From the NCBI GenBank assembly GCA_017447875.1, contig JAFSMP010000031.1:1-33121 (forward strand): DNA of 33,121 nucleotides, written 5' to 3'. The DNA is from Paludibacteraceae bacterium (GTDB lineage Bacteria; Bacteroidota; Bacteroidia; Bacteroidales; Paludibacteraceae). Position 1 is the stretch's first letter. Every line of letters starts with the position of its first letter. The notes below the pieces were generated by a model. The model worked only from the letters and a program-made list of their open reading frames with translations, had not been told where the DNA came from and ran no database searches. A program made the position numbers and the translations under genes. Below, in pieces: positions 14,449 to 23,654 of the stretch.

Positions 14449-16389
14449 ATGAAAAAGTATATTTATATAACATTAGTAGCTACAGGCATAGCGCTTATGG
14501 GCTGTGATTTCTTTGATTCGAAATCGCCCTCGGCGATGGACGCGGCGTCTGTGTTCTCCAATGAGACCTATGCTGAGCAAGTGATAGCAGGCGTGTACGA
14601 GAATTTCGGTCAGGATAAGTCGTACCGAAACCGTCTGGCGTGCGGTTATATGGGTATGGATACCGATGTGGAGCACGGAACCAAGAACTCCGGTACGGCC
14701 GATTGGAATATCTATGCAATGACGCCAACCAGCGCAGATCTATCAACGTCGAATGGTAAGGACCCGTGGGGATACCTCAATTCGTCTATTGAGCGTTGCA
14801 ATAATATCATTGAGGGTCTGGAGGAGCATGCAGATTTGGAAATCCCCAAGATGCAATATCTGTTGGGTGAGGCGTATTTCCTCCGCTCGTTCTGCTATCT
14901 GGAGATGGTCAAACTGTGGGGAGATGTACCTGCCCGCTTTAAGTCTATCTCAAAGGATCCGGAAGGTCTGAATATCCCGAAGTCCGATCGTACGGATGTG
15001 TTGAGCCATCTGCGCGATGACTTTAAAAGAGCAGCAGAGTTGCTGCCGTGGTCTAAAGACTGTCCGGGTACCGCAAAGAACAGTACCTGCCGTCCAAGCA
15101 AAGCCGCTGCGTATGCAATGCTTGCCCGTATGGACCTGATGTATGCCGGCAAGGGTGTTCGTCCCGCTACTTGGCGTGACCAGACGGAGTTCCTCGTATC
15201 GGATGCAAGTTTGCGTGCTGAACTCAACACCGAAGTAATGTGGGCTTGTGCGCAGATTCTGAAGAATGGCGACGAGGATGTCAAATTCCAGGCTAACTAC
15301 GAAGATATCTTCAAGAAGATATGTGCTGATGAGACCAATTATTACAACTCCGAGGTCATCTGGGAGATCCCGTTTGCAGATGGTTCCCGTGGTCAGGTAC
15401 TCCAGTATAACTGCACGAAAATGGATAAAGCGCTTGGCGGTTTGAAGAATAACGAAGGCGGTTCGAGCAACTCGGCTGTGGGTATTGTTCCGACGCTTTA
15501 TTATGACTTTGAATCGGACGATGTTCGCCGCGATGTGACTATGGCACGTTATATCTGGATATATGATGACGGTAAGGAATTTAATAGTGACCCCGAGAAA
15601 GTAAGAAATGCCTTCCCCGGTGTGGATGTGGATAATCATGAGAAATTCCTGTATCAGAAACGCGCTATGGTGGATAGTTGGTACGGTAATAAATACCGCG
15701 TAGAGTGGATGAAACGTAACCGTACAGGTAACGATGACGGTATTAACTTCCCAATCATCCGTTATGCAGACGTGCTCTTGATGGCCGCTGAGGCTTCGAT
15801 TGGTGGTATCGGTTCAGACATGCCGACGAACACCTATAGCATCGATGGTAACGCATGTTATAATAGAGTACGTACGCGTGCGAAAGCAAGTTCCAAAACC
15901 CTTAGTGGCATGAAGGATATTCAAGAGGAGCGCAAATTGGAATTCACCGGTGAGTATCTGCGTAAATACGATTTGATGCGCTGGGGTATTCTCAAAGAGA
16001 CACTGATGGAAGCACACGCTCGTCTGGAGTTGATGAACGCTCACTCGGGAGAGTTCTCGGAATTGCAGGATACGATCTACTACCACTATAAATATGTGGG
16101 CGATGAGTATAGTTTTGCGGCAGGTATCAAAGGTTTCGTGATTGATTCCGTATATGGTCTCAACAAGGGAGAACTCGGAACTCCGCCTTATACATTGACG
16201 GGAGGATTGAAAGGATCTTTGTATGCAAGCGAATCGAATGGTCGTGTACTTGCACCGGATAATTACATGCTCTTCGACCGCGATTATCCGGAGCGCCTGA
16301 ATGGACGTCAGTACTGGCCGATCTTCGCGGTGAACATCGGTCAATCGAACGGAACGCTTTGGAATGACTACGATTATGTCGCTCGCTAA
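14449..16389 (+). CDS. SusD/RagB-like surface glycan-binding lipoprotein
   Basis: The 646-residue protein is the lid and binding partner of the preceding SusC. It has a lipoprotein signal with Cys19 (GIALMGC), an N-terminal TPR-rich SusD part (SSIERCNNIIEGL, LGEAYFLRSFCYLEMVKLWGDVP) and the C-terminal RagB part (FPIIRYADVLLMAAEA, ERKLEFTGEYLRKYDLMRWG). These are the family's signature segments. The stop overlaps the start of the pectate lyase by 14 bases, so binding protein and enzyme are made together. Confidence 0.96.
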   Translation: MKKYIYITLVATGIALMGCDFFDSKSPSAMDAASVFSNETYAEQVIAGVYENFGQDKSYRNRLACGYMGMDTDVEHGTKNSGTADWNIYAMTPTSADLSTSNGKDPWGYLNSSIERCNNIIEGLEEHADLEIPKMQYLLGEAYFLRSFCYLEMVKLWGDVPARFKSISKDPEGLNIPKSDRTDVLSHLRDDFKRAAELLPWSKDCPGTAKNSTCRPSKAAAYAMLARMDLMYAGKGVRPATWRDQTEFLVSDASLRAELNTEVMWACAQILKNGDEDVKFQANYEDIFKKICADETNYYNSEVIWEIPFADGSRGQVLQYNCTKMDKALGGLKNNEGGSSNSAVGIVPTLYYDFESDDVRRDVTMARYIWIYDDGKEFNSDPEKVRNAFPGVDVDNHEKFLYQKRAMVDSWYGNKYRVEWMKRNRTGNDDGINFPIIRYADVLLMAAEASIGGIGSDMPTNTYSIDGNACYNRVRTRAKASSKTLSGMKDIQEERKLEFTGEYLRKYDLMRWGILKETLMEAHARLELMNAHSGEFSELQDTIYYHYKYVGDEYSFAAGIKGFVIDSVYGLNKGELGTPPYTLTGGLKGSLYASESNGRVLAPDNYMLFDRDYPERLNGRQYWPIFAVNIGQSNGTLWNDYDYVAR

Positions 16390-17827
16390 GACATATCTGC
16401 TATGCTTGTTGGCAATCATTGCGGTAGCATGTAAGAAAAAAGATAAGCAGCAACCTGATGAGCCGGCTATCAACTCGTACCCCGAGTTGGTAGCGGCTTG
16501 TCAGCATATAGAGGGCGGCGGAGCCGCAGTGACGGGCGGTGACGGAGGTACCGTGTATCGCGTCAGCCGTCTTGACGATGCCATGAATCCCAATACGGGA
16601 TTGCCGATGGCAGGCACACTCCGCTATGCGGTCACGCAACTTGGTCCAAGACGGGTGATATTCACCCAATCCGGCACAATCCACTTGGAGCGTGAATTGC
16701 GTATCAAGAACGGTAGCCTGACCATAGACGGTCAGTCGGCACCCGGTGAGGGTATCTGTATCGCCGATTATCCGCTGGTCATCAATGCGGATAATGTGAT
16801 TGTACGTTTTATACGTGTCCGTCTGGGGGATGTGAGCAATACGGAATCGGATGCCGTTTCTGTCAATGACTCGAAAGGCGTTGTGCTCGATCACCTCAGT
16901 TGCTCGTGGTCGGTGGACGAGTGCGTGAGTTGCTACGGCAATACGGATTTTACGATGCAGTATTGCATTGTGTCCGAGTCACTCAAGAACTCTGTACACG
17001 GCAAAGGCAGTCACGGATACGGCGGGATCTGGGGCGGTACGAACGCTTCGTTCCATCATAACCTGTTGGCGCACCATGACAGCCGTAATCCGCGTTTCGA
17101 CCACTCGTACGTGAACAACACCTGCTTCGGACCGGTTGACTACGTCAATAATGTGGTCTATAACTGGGGTGGTAATTCAACATACGGAGGCGAAGGTTAC
17201 GATCAGGTACGTAAGATCAATATGATCAATAATTACTACAAAAACGGTCCTGCGACGAGAGCTAAAAACCGGTTGGTGGATCCGACGGTCAGTTGTTCGT
17301 TCTGCTCCGACAAGCACACACTGATACCGGGTAAGTTCTGGTTGGAAGGCAATTATATGTACGGCAGTGAGGTGGTGACCAATGATAACTGGCAAGGTTC
17401 GACCCAAAAAGGCAGTAATGTGAAGGCATCTGCCCGTTGGACGGAAGGACTGACGCTGCTCAAGAAAGAACAGACGGCAGTACAGGCCTACGAAACAGTG
17501 CTTGCTAAAGCAGGATGCTCGCTCGTGCGCGATATCATTGATACGCGTATAGTCAGCGAAGTACGCAACGGCAATTATACCTACGAGGGTTCCAACGGTT
17601 CCACCGGTGGACTGATTGATACACAGTCTGACGTAGGCGGTTGGCCGGTACTGAACAACGGCACTGCTCCTGCCGATTCGGACTACGACGGTATGCCGGA
17701 CGAATGGGAAAAGAATTATGGCTTGGATCCCAATGATGCATCGGATGCCAAGACGGTGACTTTGGTAACAGGGCATACCAATTTGGATGTATATATGTGC
17801 CACAAAGTAGCAAATTTATACGAATAA
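16376..17827 (+). CDS. Surface-anchored pectate lyase-like protein (PL1 type)
   Basis: The 483-residue protein has a lipoprotein signal ending at Cys19 (LLAIIAVAC followed by KKKD), so it is probably exposed on the cell surface. The body is a right-handed beta-helix of the pectate lyase type: GTLRYAV, the SLTIDGQ and IVRFIRVRLGD rungs, the SWSVDE calcium-site segment, and RNPR (R237-R240) at the expected catalytic arginine region. It would cleave polygalacturonate by beta-elimination. A C-terminal DSDYDGMPDEWE segment is a calcium-binding repeat common in Bacteroides lyases. The ATG at 16376 is chosen over 16364 because it gives a normal lipoprotein signal. Third gene of the susC-susD operon. 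Confidence 0.88.
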   Translation: MSLAKTYLLCLLAIIAVACKKKDKQQPDEPAINSYPELVAACQHIEGGGAAVTGGDGGTVYRVSRLDDAMNPNTGLPMAGTLRYAVTQLGPRRVIFTQSGTIHLERELRIKNGSLTIDGQSAPGEGICIADYPLVINADNVIVRFIRVRLGDVSNTESDAVSVNDSKGVVLDHLSCSWSVDECVSCYGNTDFTMQYCIVSESLKNSVHGKGSHGYGGIWGGTNASFHHNLLAHHDSRNPRFDHSYVNNTCFGPVDYVNNVVYNWGGNSTYGGEGYDQVRKINMINNYYKNGPATRAKNRLVDPTVSCSFCSDKHTLIPGKFWLEGNYMYGSEVVTNDNWQGSTQKGSNVKASARWTEGLTLLKKEQTAVQAYETVLAKAGCSLVRDIIDTRIVSEVRNGNYTYEGSNGSTGGLIDTQSDVGGWPVLNNGTAPADSDYDGMPDEWEKNYGLDPNDASDAKTVTLVTGHTNLDVYMCHKVANLYE

Positions 17828-17869
17828 TACCCCTCTGCATAAAAAATTTACATTTTTTGTCAATAAATA

Positions 17870-17901
17870 CTTGTTTATATCCTAAAAATGTAGTAACTTT
17901 G
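17870..17901 (+). promoter_or_regulatory. Promoter of the small secreted protein gene
   Basis: CTTG (17870-17873), 20 bp, TAACTTTG (17894-17901). It gives the downstream gene its own transcript, separate from the lyase. Confidence 0.7.
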
Positions 17902-17961
17902 CAGCGGATTTGTGAAATATTTTTAGTTAACCCTAATATTAACAATTAAAAACTCAACATT

Positions 17962-18693
17962 ATGAAGAAATTTTTCCTCTTCGCAGCTGCTGTTGCAACT
18001 GCAATGACAATCAACGCACAGAAAGTAGTTGTGCTGAACGAGGTAGCTAACTACATCGATTTCCAGGCGCTTAGCGTTTCGGATCCGGCTATGACTTCTT
18101 CTGTTGTTACCAGTACTGCTCCGTACCAGCTGGCTAACGGTTCGAAACTCGTAGGTTTCCAGAAATCGGACGGTACTGAGGCTGAGAACAAATGGAATGT
18201 AAAAGAGGCATACAACACGACTATGCCGACTCCGACATGGGATGGCGTTGACTCGCTGAAGGCAGGTACGATGTTCCGTGCAGCTTCGGGTACAACGATT
18301 GAACTCGGTGCATTCCAGACCAAAGCAGAGGGCAAACTCGTTGTTTACTATCAGCCGAACGGCGATAGCGAGCGCGGTGTAGAGGTTTATGTTTATGGCG
18401 AATCGGTAACCGGTAAAGACTTGACCGGTAGCGGTGTAAAGATCGACGGTATCCGTCCGGCTTATGCTGGTGAGATCACTCTCGCAGCAGGTAGCTATGA
18501 CGCAGGTGACGTTGTTATCAAAACCGTCGTTAACACCAGCAACATCTTCGGTGTACGTATCGAAGCACTTGGTGCAGAGCAAGGTATCAACAACACCAAC
18601 GCTTCTGTTAAGGCTGAGAAGTTCTTCCGTAACGGTCAGCTCATCATCCGCAAGAACGGTGTAGAGTACAACGCTATCGGCGCACAACTCTAA
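17962..18693 (+). CDS. Secreted protein with short T9SS-like C-terminal tail
   Basis: A standard signal peptide (MKKFFLFAAAVATAMTINAQ) without a lipobox starts this 243-residue protein. The body is beta-rich with no catalytic motif I can name and resembles a carbohydrate-binding jelly roll in composition only. The C-terminus, AEKFFRNGQLIIRKNG then YNAIGAQL, matches the pattern Bacteroidales use at the end of many type IX-secreted proteins (NGQ, I-I, G, YN-x-x-G). It lies between a pectate lyase and a polygalacturonase, so a pectin-binding or presenting role is plausible. Alanine and threonine codons favour GCT, GCA and ACT more than in neighbouring genes, which may point to high expression. 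Function is not assigned. Confidence 0.75.
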   Translation: MKKFFLFAAAVATAMTINAQKVVVLNEVANYIDFQALSVSDPAMTSSVVTSTAPYQLANGSKLVGFQKSDGTEAENKWNVKEAYNTTMPTPTWDGVDSLKAGTMFRAASGTTIELGAFQTKAEGKLVVYYQPNGDSERGVEVYVYGESVTGKDLTGSGVKIDGIRPAYAGEITLAAGSYDAGDVVIKTVVNTSNIFGVRIEALGAEQGINNTNASVKAEKFFRNGQLIIRKNGVEYNAIGAQL

Positions 18694-18709
18694 TCCTCCT
18701 CATGGACAT

Positions 18710-18742
18710 AAAAAATGCTCGCAGCACTGCGAGCATTTTTTT
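18710..18742. terminator. Bidirectional intrinsic terminator
   Basis: A6 + TGCTCGCAG, loop CA, CTGCGAGCA + T7: a long perfect hairpin with A-run and T-run. It ends the small secreted protein gene on the plus strand and the GH28 gene on the minus strand. Confidence 0.92.
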
Positions 18743-18756
18743 ATTGCCTGTCTGTC

Positions 18757-20250
18757 TCACTCCAGCGGTTGACCGTTCCATATGATGCCCTTGGCGTGCT
18801 TGATGGAGTGTTCTTTCTGCGGGGTCATGATGCAGTTCTTAAATTGGATGTCCTCTGCGAATTCAATCGTCATGCCTTCGCGTGTGCCGTACCAGTTAAC
18901 GCCGTCAAAGAGGATGGTATGTACCGGCAGACCTTTCAGACCCACCATATCGACCGCTTTCTTGGCATTGACGCTGGTGATATTGCGGAAAGTGAAGTTA
19001 CTCCACTCGGGATAGAACTTACTCTTGTCATCCGTGTCCGTAGCACCACGTCCACCGGCCGAACGATCAGCATAACCCGATTGGAAGAGGAAAGCGGCTT
19101 CGCGGATATCCTTCATCGTGATGTTATAGCAGTAGATGTCCTGACATACACCGCCACGACCCGGAGCTGATTTGAAACGGCAACCGATATCCGTACCATC
19201 GAACATGCAGTCTTTGACAATCAGACGTACCATGCCACCGCAGAACTCCGAACCGATGACGAAACCACCGTGTGCACGATAGACCGTGTCGTTGGTGATG
19301 AGGAAATCGCGTTGCGGACCGGCTTCTACACCTTTCTCGCCTACACCGCCTTTCATACATATACCATCGTCACCGGCACTTACGTGACAACCTGCGATCA
19401 GGGCCACTTGTACGTTACCCGGGTCCATCGCATCGCCGTTCTGTGCCCACCACGGACAGTCGATGGTCACGTTCTCAATGATGAGGTTCTGGATACGCGT
19501 AGGCACGAGGTGGAACTTCGGACTGTTACGCAGCGTCACACCTTCTACAACCAGATTCTTCGTGTCCGTGATATTCACCAGATGCGGACGCATCTTCTCT
19601 TGGATCTCCGGCGTAGCAGCGATATTGGGGATGCCGAGTTCCGGCTTGAGGTTGAACGGATACCAGAGACGATACGTCTTGTCGTCTTGCTTCAGTGTGC
19701 CGCCTAAACTCAATGCCTCGTCCCAGAACTCCTGTGCACCACCGCGAACCAGTTTCTTCTCTTTGATAGGACGCCAGATAAAGCCCTGACCGTCAATCAC
19801 GCCTTTACCGGTGATACCTACGTTCTCCAGCTTGGAACCATAGATAAGCGCGTGGCATTTCTTGCTTCCATCGCGCAGATTGTCATTTTTTTGAACATAC
19901 AACTCTTTGTTCTCCGAACCCAAGATGGTCGCACCTTTGCTTAAATGCAAGTCGATGTTACTCCTCATCTGAATAGGACCGGTTTTCCATACGCCGCGCG
20001 GCACAATGACATGTCCGCCGCCTTGATTACTCAGTTCTTTGATGGCTTTGTTGAAAGCCTCCGTGCAATCGGTTTTGCCGTCAGGTACAGCGCCGTATTG
20101 CGCGATATTAACGGACGTCGCCGGGAACTTCACTTCTTGTACGCGCTCGATCTCAATCGGCAGATTCACATAATAGTGATCGTACTTACTTTGTGCGCTG
20201 AGGCTCAGCACCGCGCCCAATAGCAGGGCGGAGAGAAGGACTTTTTTCAT
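18757..20250 (-). CDS. Polygalacturonase (glycoside hydrolase family 28)
   Basis: The 497-residue secreted or periplasmic enzyme hydrolyses homogalacturonan. A signal peptide (LLSALLLGAVLSLSAQ) is present without a lipobox. GH28 landmarks are all visible: NIAQYGAVPDGKTDCTEAFNKAI near residue 48, the acidic triad in NGDAMD (271-276) and GDD (293-295), the catalytic-site histidine HGG (327-329), and the RFKSAPGRGG stretch. No T9SS tail is present, so a periplasmic site is more likely. It converges on the PUL from the other strand and completes a lyase-plus-hydrolase set for pectin. I see no clear promoter in the 45 bases before it, so it may be read from the FAD gene or from a site inside it. 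Confidence 0.95.
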   Translation of the reverse strand: MKKVLLSALLLGAVLSLSAQSKYDHYYVNLPIEIERVQEVKFPATSVNIAQYGAVPDGKTDCTEAFNKAIKELSNQGGGHVIVPRGVWKTGPIQMRSNIDLHLSKGATILGSENKELYVQKNDNLRDGSKKCHALIYGSKLENVGITGKGVIDGQGFIWRPIKEKKLVRGGAQEFWDEALSLGGTLKQDDKTYRLWYPFNLKPELGIPNIAATPEIQEKMRPHLVNITDTKNLVVEGVTLRNSPKFHLVPTRIQNLIIENVTIDCPWWAQNGDAMDPGNVQVALIAGCHVSAGDDGICMKGGVGEKGVEAGPQRDFLITNDTVYRAHGGFVIGSEFCGGMVRLIVKDCMFDGTDIGCRFKSAPGRGGVCQDIYCYNITMKDIREAAFLFQSGYADRSAGGRGATDTDDKSKFYPEWSNFTFRNITSVNAKKAVDMVGLKGLPVHTILFDGVNWYGTREGMTIEFAEDIQFKNCIMTPQKEHSIKHAKGIIWNGQPLE

Positions 20251-20262
20251 GATAAAATAATT

Positions 20263-20297
20263 TTTAATTCCTAATTCGTAATTTTTAATTCACAATT
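20263..20297. repeat. Heptamer tandem repeat before the polygalacturonase gene
   Basis: Five 7-bp units: TTTAATT, CCTAATT, CGTAATT, TTTAATT, CACAATT. It reaches into the stop codon of the FAD oxidoreductase gene. Confidence 0.75.
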
Positions 20298-21870
20298 ATT
20301 GTGCCAACTCGACAATCTTGAGAGCCGCGTTGATGCCGTCCAGGGCGGAACTGGTGATACCGCCTGCGTATCCGGCTCCTTCGCCGCAAGGGTAGAGCAG
20401 GGGCGTACTCACCGATTGTAGGGTTTCCGGATCACGGGGGATACGCACCGCACTGCTGCTGCGACTCTCGACGCCTACGATCACTGCTTCATTGGTCAGG
20501 AAGCCCGGGTACTTACGGTCGAAATCCCGAAAACCCTGTTGCAGCCGTGCCCCTATATGCGCCGGTAACCACTGGTCCAAACGGCTTGAGACGATGCCCG
20601 GTAAGTAACTGCATGCCGGCAGGTCCTTGCTTGCTTTCCCCTCTACAAAATCTTTCAGCCGCTGTGCCGGAGCTTGGGCTTGCGGGCCTCCGTGCTCAAA
20701 TGCCATGCGTTCCAATTCCTCTTGGTACGCTAATCCGCGAAGCGGATCCTCTCCGGGGATGTCCTCCGGGTTGATCTGTACCACCATTCCGCTGTTGGCA
20801 TAAGGACTATTGCGATGACTCGCACTCATTCCATTGACGACGCAACTGCCCGCGTCGCTTCCTGCCGGCACGATATGTCCGCCGGGACACATACAGAACG
20901 AATAGACTCCTCGTCCATCGACTTGCGTCACCAAACTATACGACGCATTGCCGAGGTATTTGATGATGTTTTCGTGATCTCGTGATCTCGTGATCTCGTG
21001 ATCTCGACCCTTGAAATACATCAATTTATTGATGAGCGCCTGCGGATGCTCCGCCCGCACACCCATCGCAAAACCTTTCGTCTCTAACTTCACCCCTTCT
21101 TTGGCTAACATCCGATAGGTATCGTGCGCGGAATGGCCAATGGCCAATATCGTTGGCTGCGCCAACGATGGACCGGCTTCGCCTGACAGACCGTTACACT
21201 GACAGACCGTTTCACTGTTAGACCGTTTCACTGTTAGACTTTTAAGGCTATCAATCTTTGTCTCAAAGTGGATCTCTCCGCCATGCGTGAGGATACACTC
21301 GCGCATGTTCTTGATGATGGAAGGCAACTTATCGCTACCGATATGGGCATGGGCTTCGTACAATACCGTGTCCGGTGCACCGAAATAATGGAAAATCTCC
21401 ATCACGCGCTGCATGTTACCGCGTTTCTTGGATCGCGAGAAGAGTTTGCCGTCCGAGAACGTACCGGCTCCTCCTTCACCGAAGCAGTAGTTCGACTCCG
21501 GATTGAGCCCCTCGTTCCTATTGAGCAATGCGATATCGCGTTTTCGTTCACTCACTTCCTTGCCCCGCTCGTAGATAATCGGCTTGATTCCATGTTCTAT
21601 CAGAGTCAACGCTGCAAAAAGCCCTGCCGGACCTGCACCGATAATCACCGTCTGTCGCTTTGCCTCATGTACATCCTGATACACCGGCGGAGCATAGAGC
21701 GGGATAGGGGCATCCTTGGCGATCGGCTTACCTTGGTCATCTATTAAAACGGTAAGATGCACGCGCAACTCTCGCTGCCGTGCATCTACTGAACGTTTCA
21801 CCACCCGCCATTGTTGCTCCATCGCATGAGCCTCCCGCGGGGATACGATATATTGTCGGTTATTTTCCAA
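20296..21870 (-). CDS. FAD-dependent oxidoreductase
   Basis: This 524-residue flavoprotein has a Rossmann FAD site ([17 protein letters not shown], about residues 75-91) after an N-terminal domain ([15 protein letters not shown]). The [15 protein letters not shown] segment and the C-terminal [19 protein letters not shown] are typical of the conserved, uncharacterised bacterial family annotated as NAD(P)/FAD-dependent oxidoreductase. Substrate unknown. The start is the TTG at 21868-21870: an in-frame stop lies three codons upstream and the next ATG would remove 16 conserved-looking residues. It overlaps the recA 3' end by 11 bases. Two repeat arrays are read in frame: GACC-hairpins (residues about 212-240) and CGTGATCT octamers (about 288-299). 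Confidence 0.88.
   Translation of the reverse strand: MENNRQYIVSPREAHAMEQQWRVVKRSVDARQRELRVHLTVLIDDQGKPIAKDAPIPLYAPPVYQDVHEAKRQTVIIGAGPAGLFAALTLIEHGIKPIIYERGKEVSERKRDIALLNRNEGLNPESNYCFGEGGAGTFSDGKLFSRSKKRGNMQRVMEIFHYFGAPDTVLYEAHAHIGSDKLPSIIKNMRECILTHGGEIHFETKIDSLKSLTVKRSNSETVCQCNGLSGEAGPSLAQPTILAIGHSAHDTYRMLAKEGVKLETKGFAMGVRAEHPQALINKLMYFKGRDHEITRSRDHENIIKYLGNASYSLVTQVDGRGVYSFCMCPGGHIVPAGSDAGSCVVNGMSASHRNSPYANSGMVVQINPEDIPGEDPLRGLAYQEELERMAFEHGGPQAQAPAQRLKDFVEGKASKDLPACSYLPGIVSSRLDQWLPAHIGARLQQGFRDFDRKYPGFLTNEAVIVGVESRSSSAVRIPRDPETLQSVSTPLLYPCGEGAGYAGGITSSALDGINAALKIVELAQ
20973..21007. repeat. Octamer tandem repeat inside the FAD oxidoreductase gene
   Basis: CGTGATCT four times without mismatch, then CGA. 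It encodes [12 protein letters not shown]. The unit differs by one base from CGAGATCT in the sigma-54 activator array at 4640. Confidence 0.9.
21149..21236. repeat. GACC-hairpin array 3, inside the FAD oxidoreductase gene
   Basis: A perfect 9-bp hairpin ATCGTTGGC TGC GCCAACGAT (21149-21169) leads into four units at 21171, 21189, 21205 and 21221. Their hairpins are GGC-TTC-GCC, GT-TAC-AC, GT-TTC-AC and GT-TTC-AC. All units carry GACC and TGACA or TGTTA ends. Confidence 0.82.
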
Positions 21871-22900
21871 TCTTATTTAAGATAGCTTCGAGACCAAGTT
21901 CTTTCACTTTCTCTCCGATCTTAACCTCCAACTCTTCGCACAACTCCGGATTATCTGCCAGAACCTCTTTCACTTTGTCGCGTCCCTGACCGAGTTTGGT
22001 GTCGCCGTAACTGAAGAACGAACCGCTTTTCTTAATCACCTCGGCAGCCACTGCGAAATCGAGAATCTCACCGATACGCGAGATACCTTCGTTGAACATC
22101 AGATCGAACTCGGCTTTCTTGAACGGAGGAGCGACTTTGTTCTTCACTACCTTCACGCGCACTTGGTTACCCTTGATCTGCTCGCCGTCTTTGATCTGAC
22201 CCGTACGACGGATATCCAGACGCACCGATGCGTAGAACTTCAACGCATTACCACCGGTGGTCGTCTCCGGATTACCGAACATCACACCGATCTTCTCGCG
22301 CAACTGGTTGATGAAGATAACGGTCGTGCCGGTCTTGTTCACCGAAGCCGTCATCTTACGCAAAGCCTGCGACATCAGACGTGCCTGCAGTCCCACTTTG
22401 TTATCACCCATATCTCCGGTGATCTCTGCTTTCGGCGTCAGCGCCGCTACGGAGTCGATAACAATCAGGTCCACCGCTGCCGAACGAATCAACTCATCGG
22501 CAATCTCCAGAGCCTGCTCTCCGCTGTCCGGCTGTGCAATCAGCAGTTCGCCGATGTTCACACCCAGTTTCTCGGCATAGAAACGGTCGAAAGCATGCTC
22601 GGCATCGATGATAGCTGCGATACCGCCTGCCTTCTGCACCTCCGCCATCGCGTGGATAGCCAGCGTCGTCTTACCCGAGGACTCCGGACCGTAGATCTCG
22701 ATGATACGTCCCTTCGGGTAACCGCCTACGCCCAAGGCGTAATTGAGTCCCAGACTGCCGGTCGGGATAACCGGTACATTCTCGATATTCTCGTCACCGA
22801 GTTTCATGATGGCTCCCTTACCAAACTCTTTGTCGATCTTTGCCATCGCTGCCTGCAGCGCTTTCAGCTTGTCTGCCGATGGTGTCACTTTTTCTGCCAT
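21860..22900 (-). CDS. recA: Recombinase RecA
   Basis: The 346-residue protein is the strand-exchange recombinase for homologous recombination and SOS signalling. Walker A is GPESSGKTT (71-79), Walker B lies in [15 protein letters not shown], and the L2/Q-loop region is [30 protein letters not shown]. Length and start fit the family. A promoter lies at 22927-22958. The FAD gene begins inside its last codons, so the two are translationally coupled. I see no LexA box, and Bacteroidales often lack the classical SOS operator. Confidence 0.99.
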   Translation of the reverse strand: MAEKVTPSADKLKALQAAMAKIDKEFGKGAIMKLGDENIENVPVIPTGSLGLNYALGVGGYPKGRIIEIYGPESSGKTTLAIHAMAEVQKAGGIAAIIDAEHAFDRFYAEKLGVNIGELLIAQPDSGEQALEIADELIRSAAVDLIVIDSVAALTPKAEITGDMGDNKVGLQARLMSQALRKMTASVNKTGTTVIFINQLREKIGVMFGNPETTTGGNALKFYASVRLDIRRTGQIKDGEQIKGNQVRVKVVKNKVAPPFKKAEFDLMFNEGISRIGEILDFAVAAEVIKKSGSFFSYGDTKLGQGRDKVKEVLADNPELCEELEVKIGEKVKELGLEAILNKIGK

Positions 22901-22926
22901 ACTATTGTTGTTTTATAATTACGCTG

Positions 22927-22958
22927 CAAAGGTACAAAAAAAAAAGCACATACACAAG
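22927..22958 (-). promoter_or_regulatory. Promoter of recA
   Basis: On the minus strand CTTG (22955-22958), 20 bp, TACCTTTG (22927-22934), 26 bases before the ATG. Confidence 0.8.
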
Positions 22959-23018
22959 AATTTAATAAATTTTTTATTAAATTAATCGTATGAACTTAGT
23001 GAATTAAGAAGTATGTGC

Positions 23019-23654
23019 TCACTTTTTTTCAAAAAATCTGCAATATTGTGTCAATCCGCATTGTTCGCACTTGGGCTTGCGGGCTTGGCAGATATACCGG
23101 CCGTGCAGTAGTAGCCAGTGATGGGCCTTGGGAATGATGCCTTTCGGGATATATTGTACCAGCGCTTTCTCCGTTTGCAGCGGGTTCTTGCTGTTCGTCG
23201 TGAGACCTAACCGTTCGCTGACTCGGAAGATATGGGTGTCGACCGCCATGGTGGGTTGGTTCCAGATAACCGCGCAGACCACGTTCGCCGTCTTGCGACC
23301 GACGCCTTGAAGGGTCTGTAAGTCTTCGATATTATCGGGTACTTGCCCGTTGTAGGCCTCGACAAGCCGCTGCGCCATCTGCACCAAGTGTTCCGCTTTA
23401 CTGCGCGGATAACTGACCGACTTCACATATTCGAACACCTCGTCGCTCGTTGCCTGAGCCAAAACTTGCGGTGTGGGGTAGGCTGCAAACAAAGCAGGCG
23501 TCACCATATTGACCCGCTTATCCGTGCATTGTGCGGACAGCATCACGGCAATGAGGCATTGGAAAGGGTTGGCAAACACCAGCTCACTCTCTGCCACCGG
23601 CATGTTCGCTTCGAACCAAGCCAATATGTTCTCAAATCGCTGTTTGGTTCTCAT
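23019..23654 (-). CDS. nth: Endonuclease III (DNA glycosylase/AP lyase)
   Basis: The 211-residue enzyme removes oxidised pyrimidines and nicks at AP sites in base excision repair. The helix-hairpin-helix is LQGVGRKTANVV with catalytic K121; catalytic D139 is in AVDTHIFRV. Cysteines 189, 196, 199 and 205 (C-x6-C-x2-C-x5-C) bind the [4Fe-4S] cluster. Its start overlaps the DUF4924 gene by 23 bases, so it is the last gene of the rplY-pth run. Confidence 0.97.
   Translation of the reverse strand: MRTKQRFENILAWFEANMPVAESELVFANPFQCLIAVMLSAQCTDKRVNMVTPALFAAYPTPQVLAQATSDEVFEYVKSVSYPRSKAEHLVQMAQRLVEAYNGQVPDNIEDLQTLQGVGRKTANVVCAVIWNQPTMAVDTHIFRVSERLGLTTNSKNPLQTEKALVQYIPKGIIPKAHHWLLLHGRYICQARKPKCEQCGLTQYCRFFEKK

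Noticed and set aside
22163-22918. 251-codon open frame opposite recA
   Set aside because: Antisense shadow of recA, which is unambiguous.
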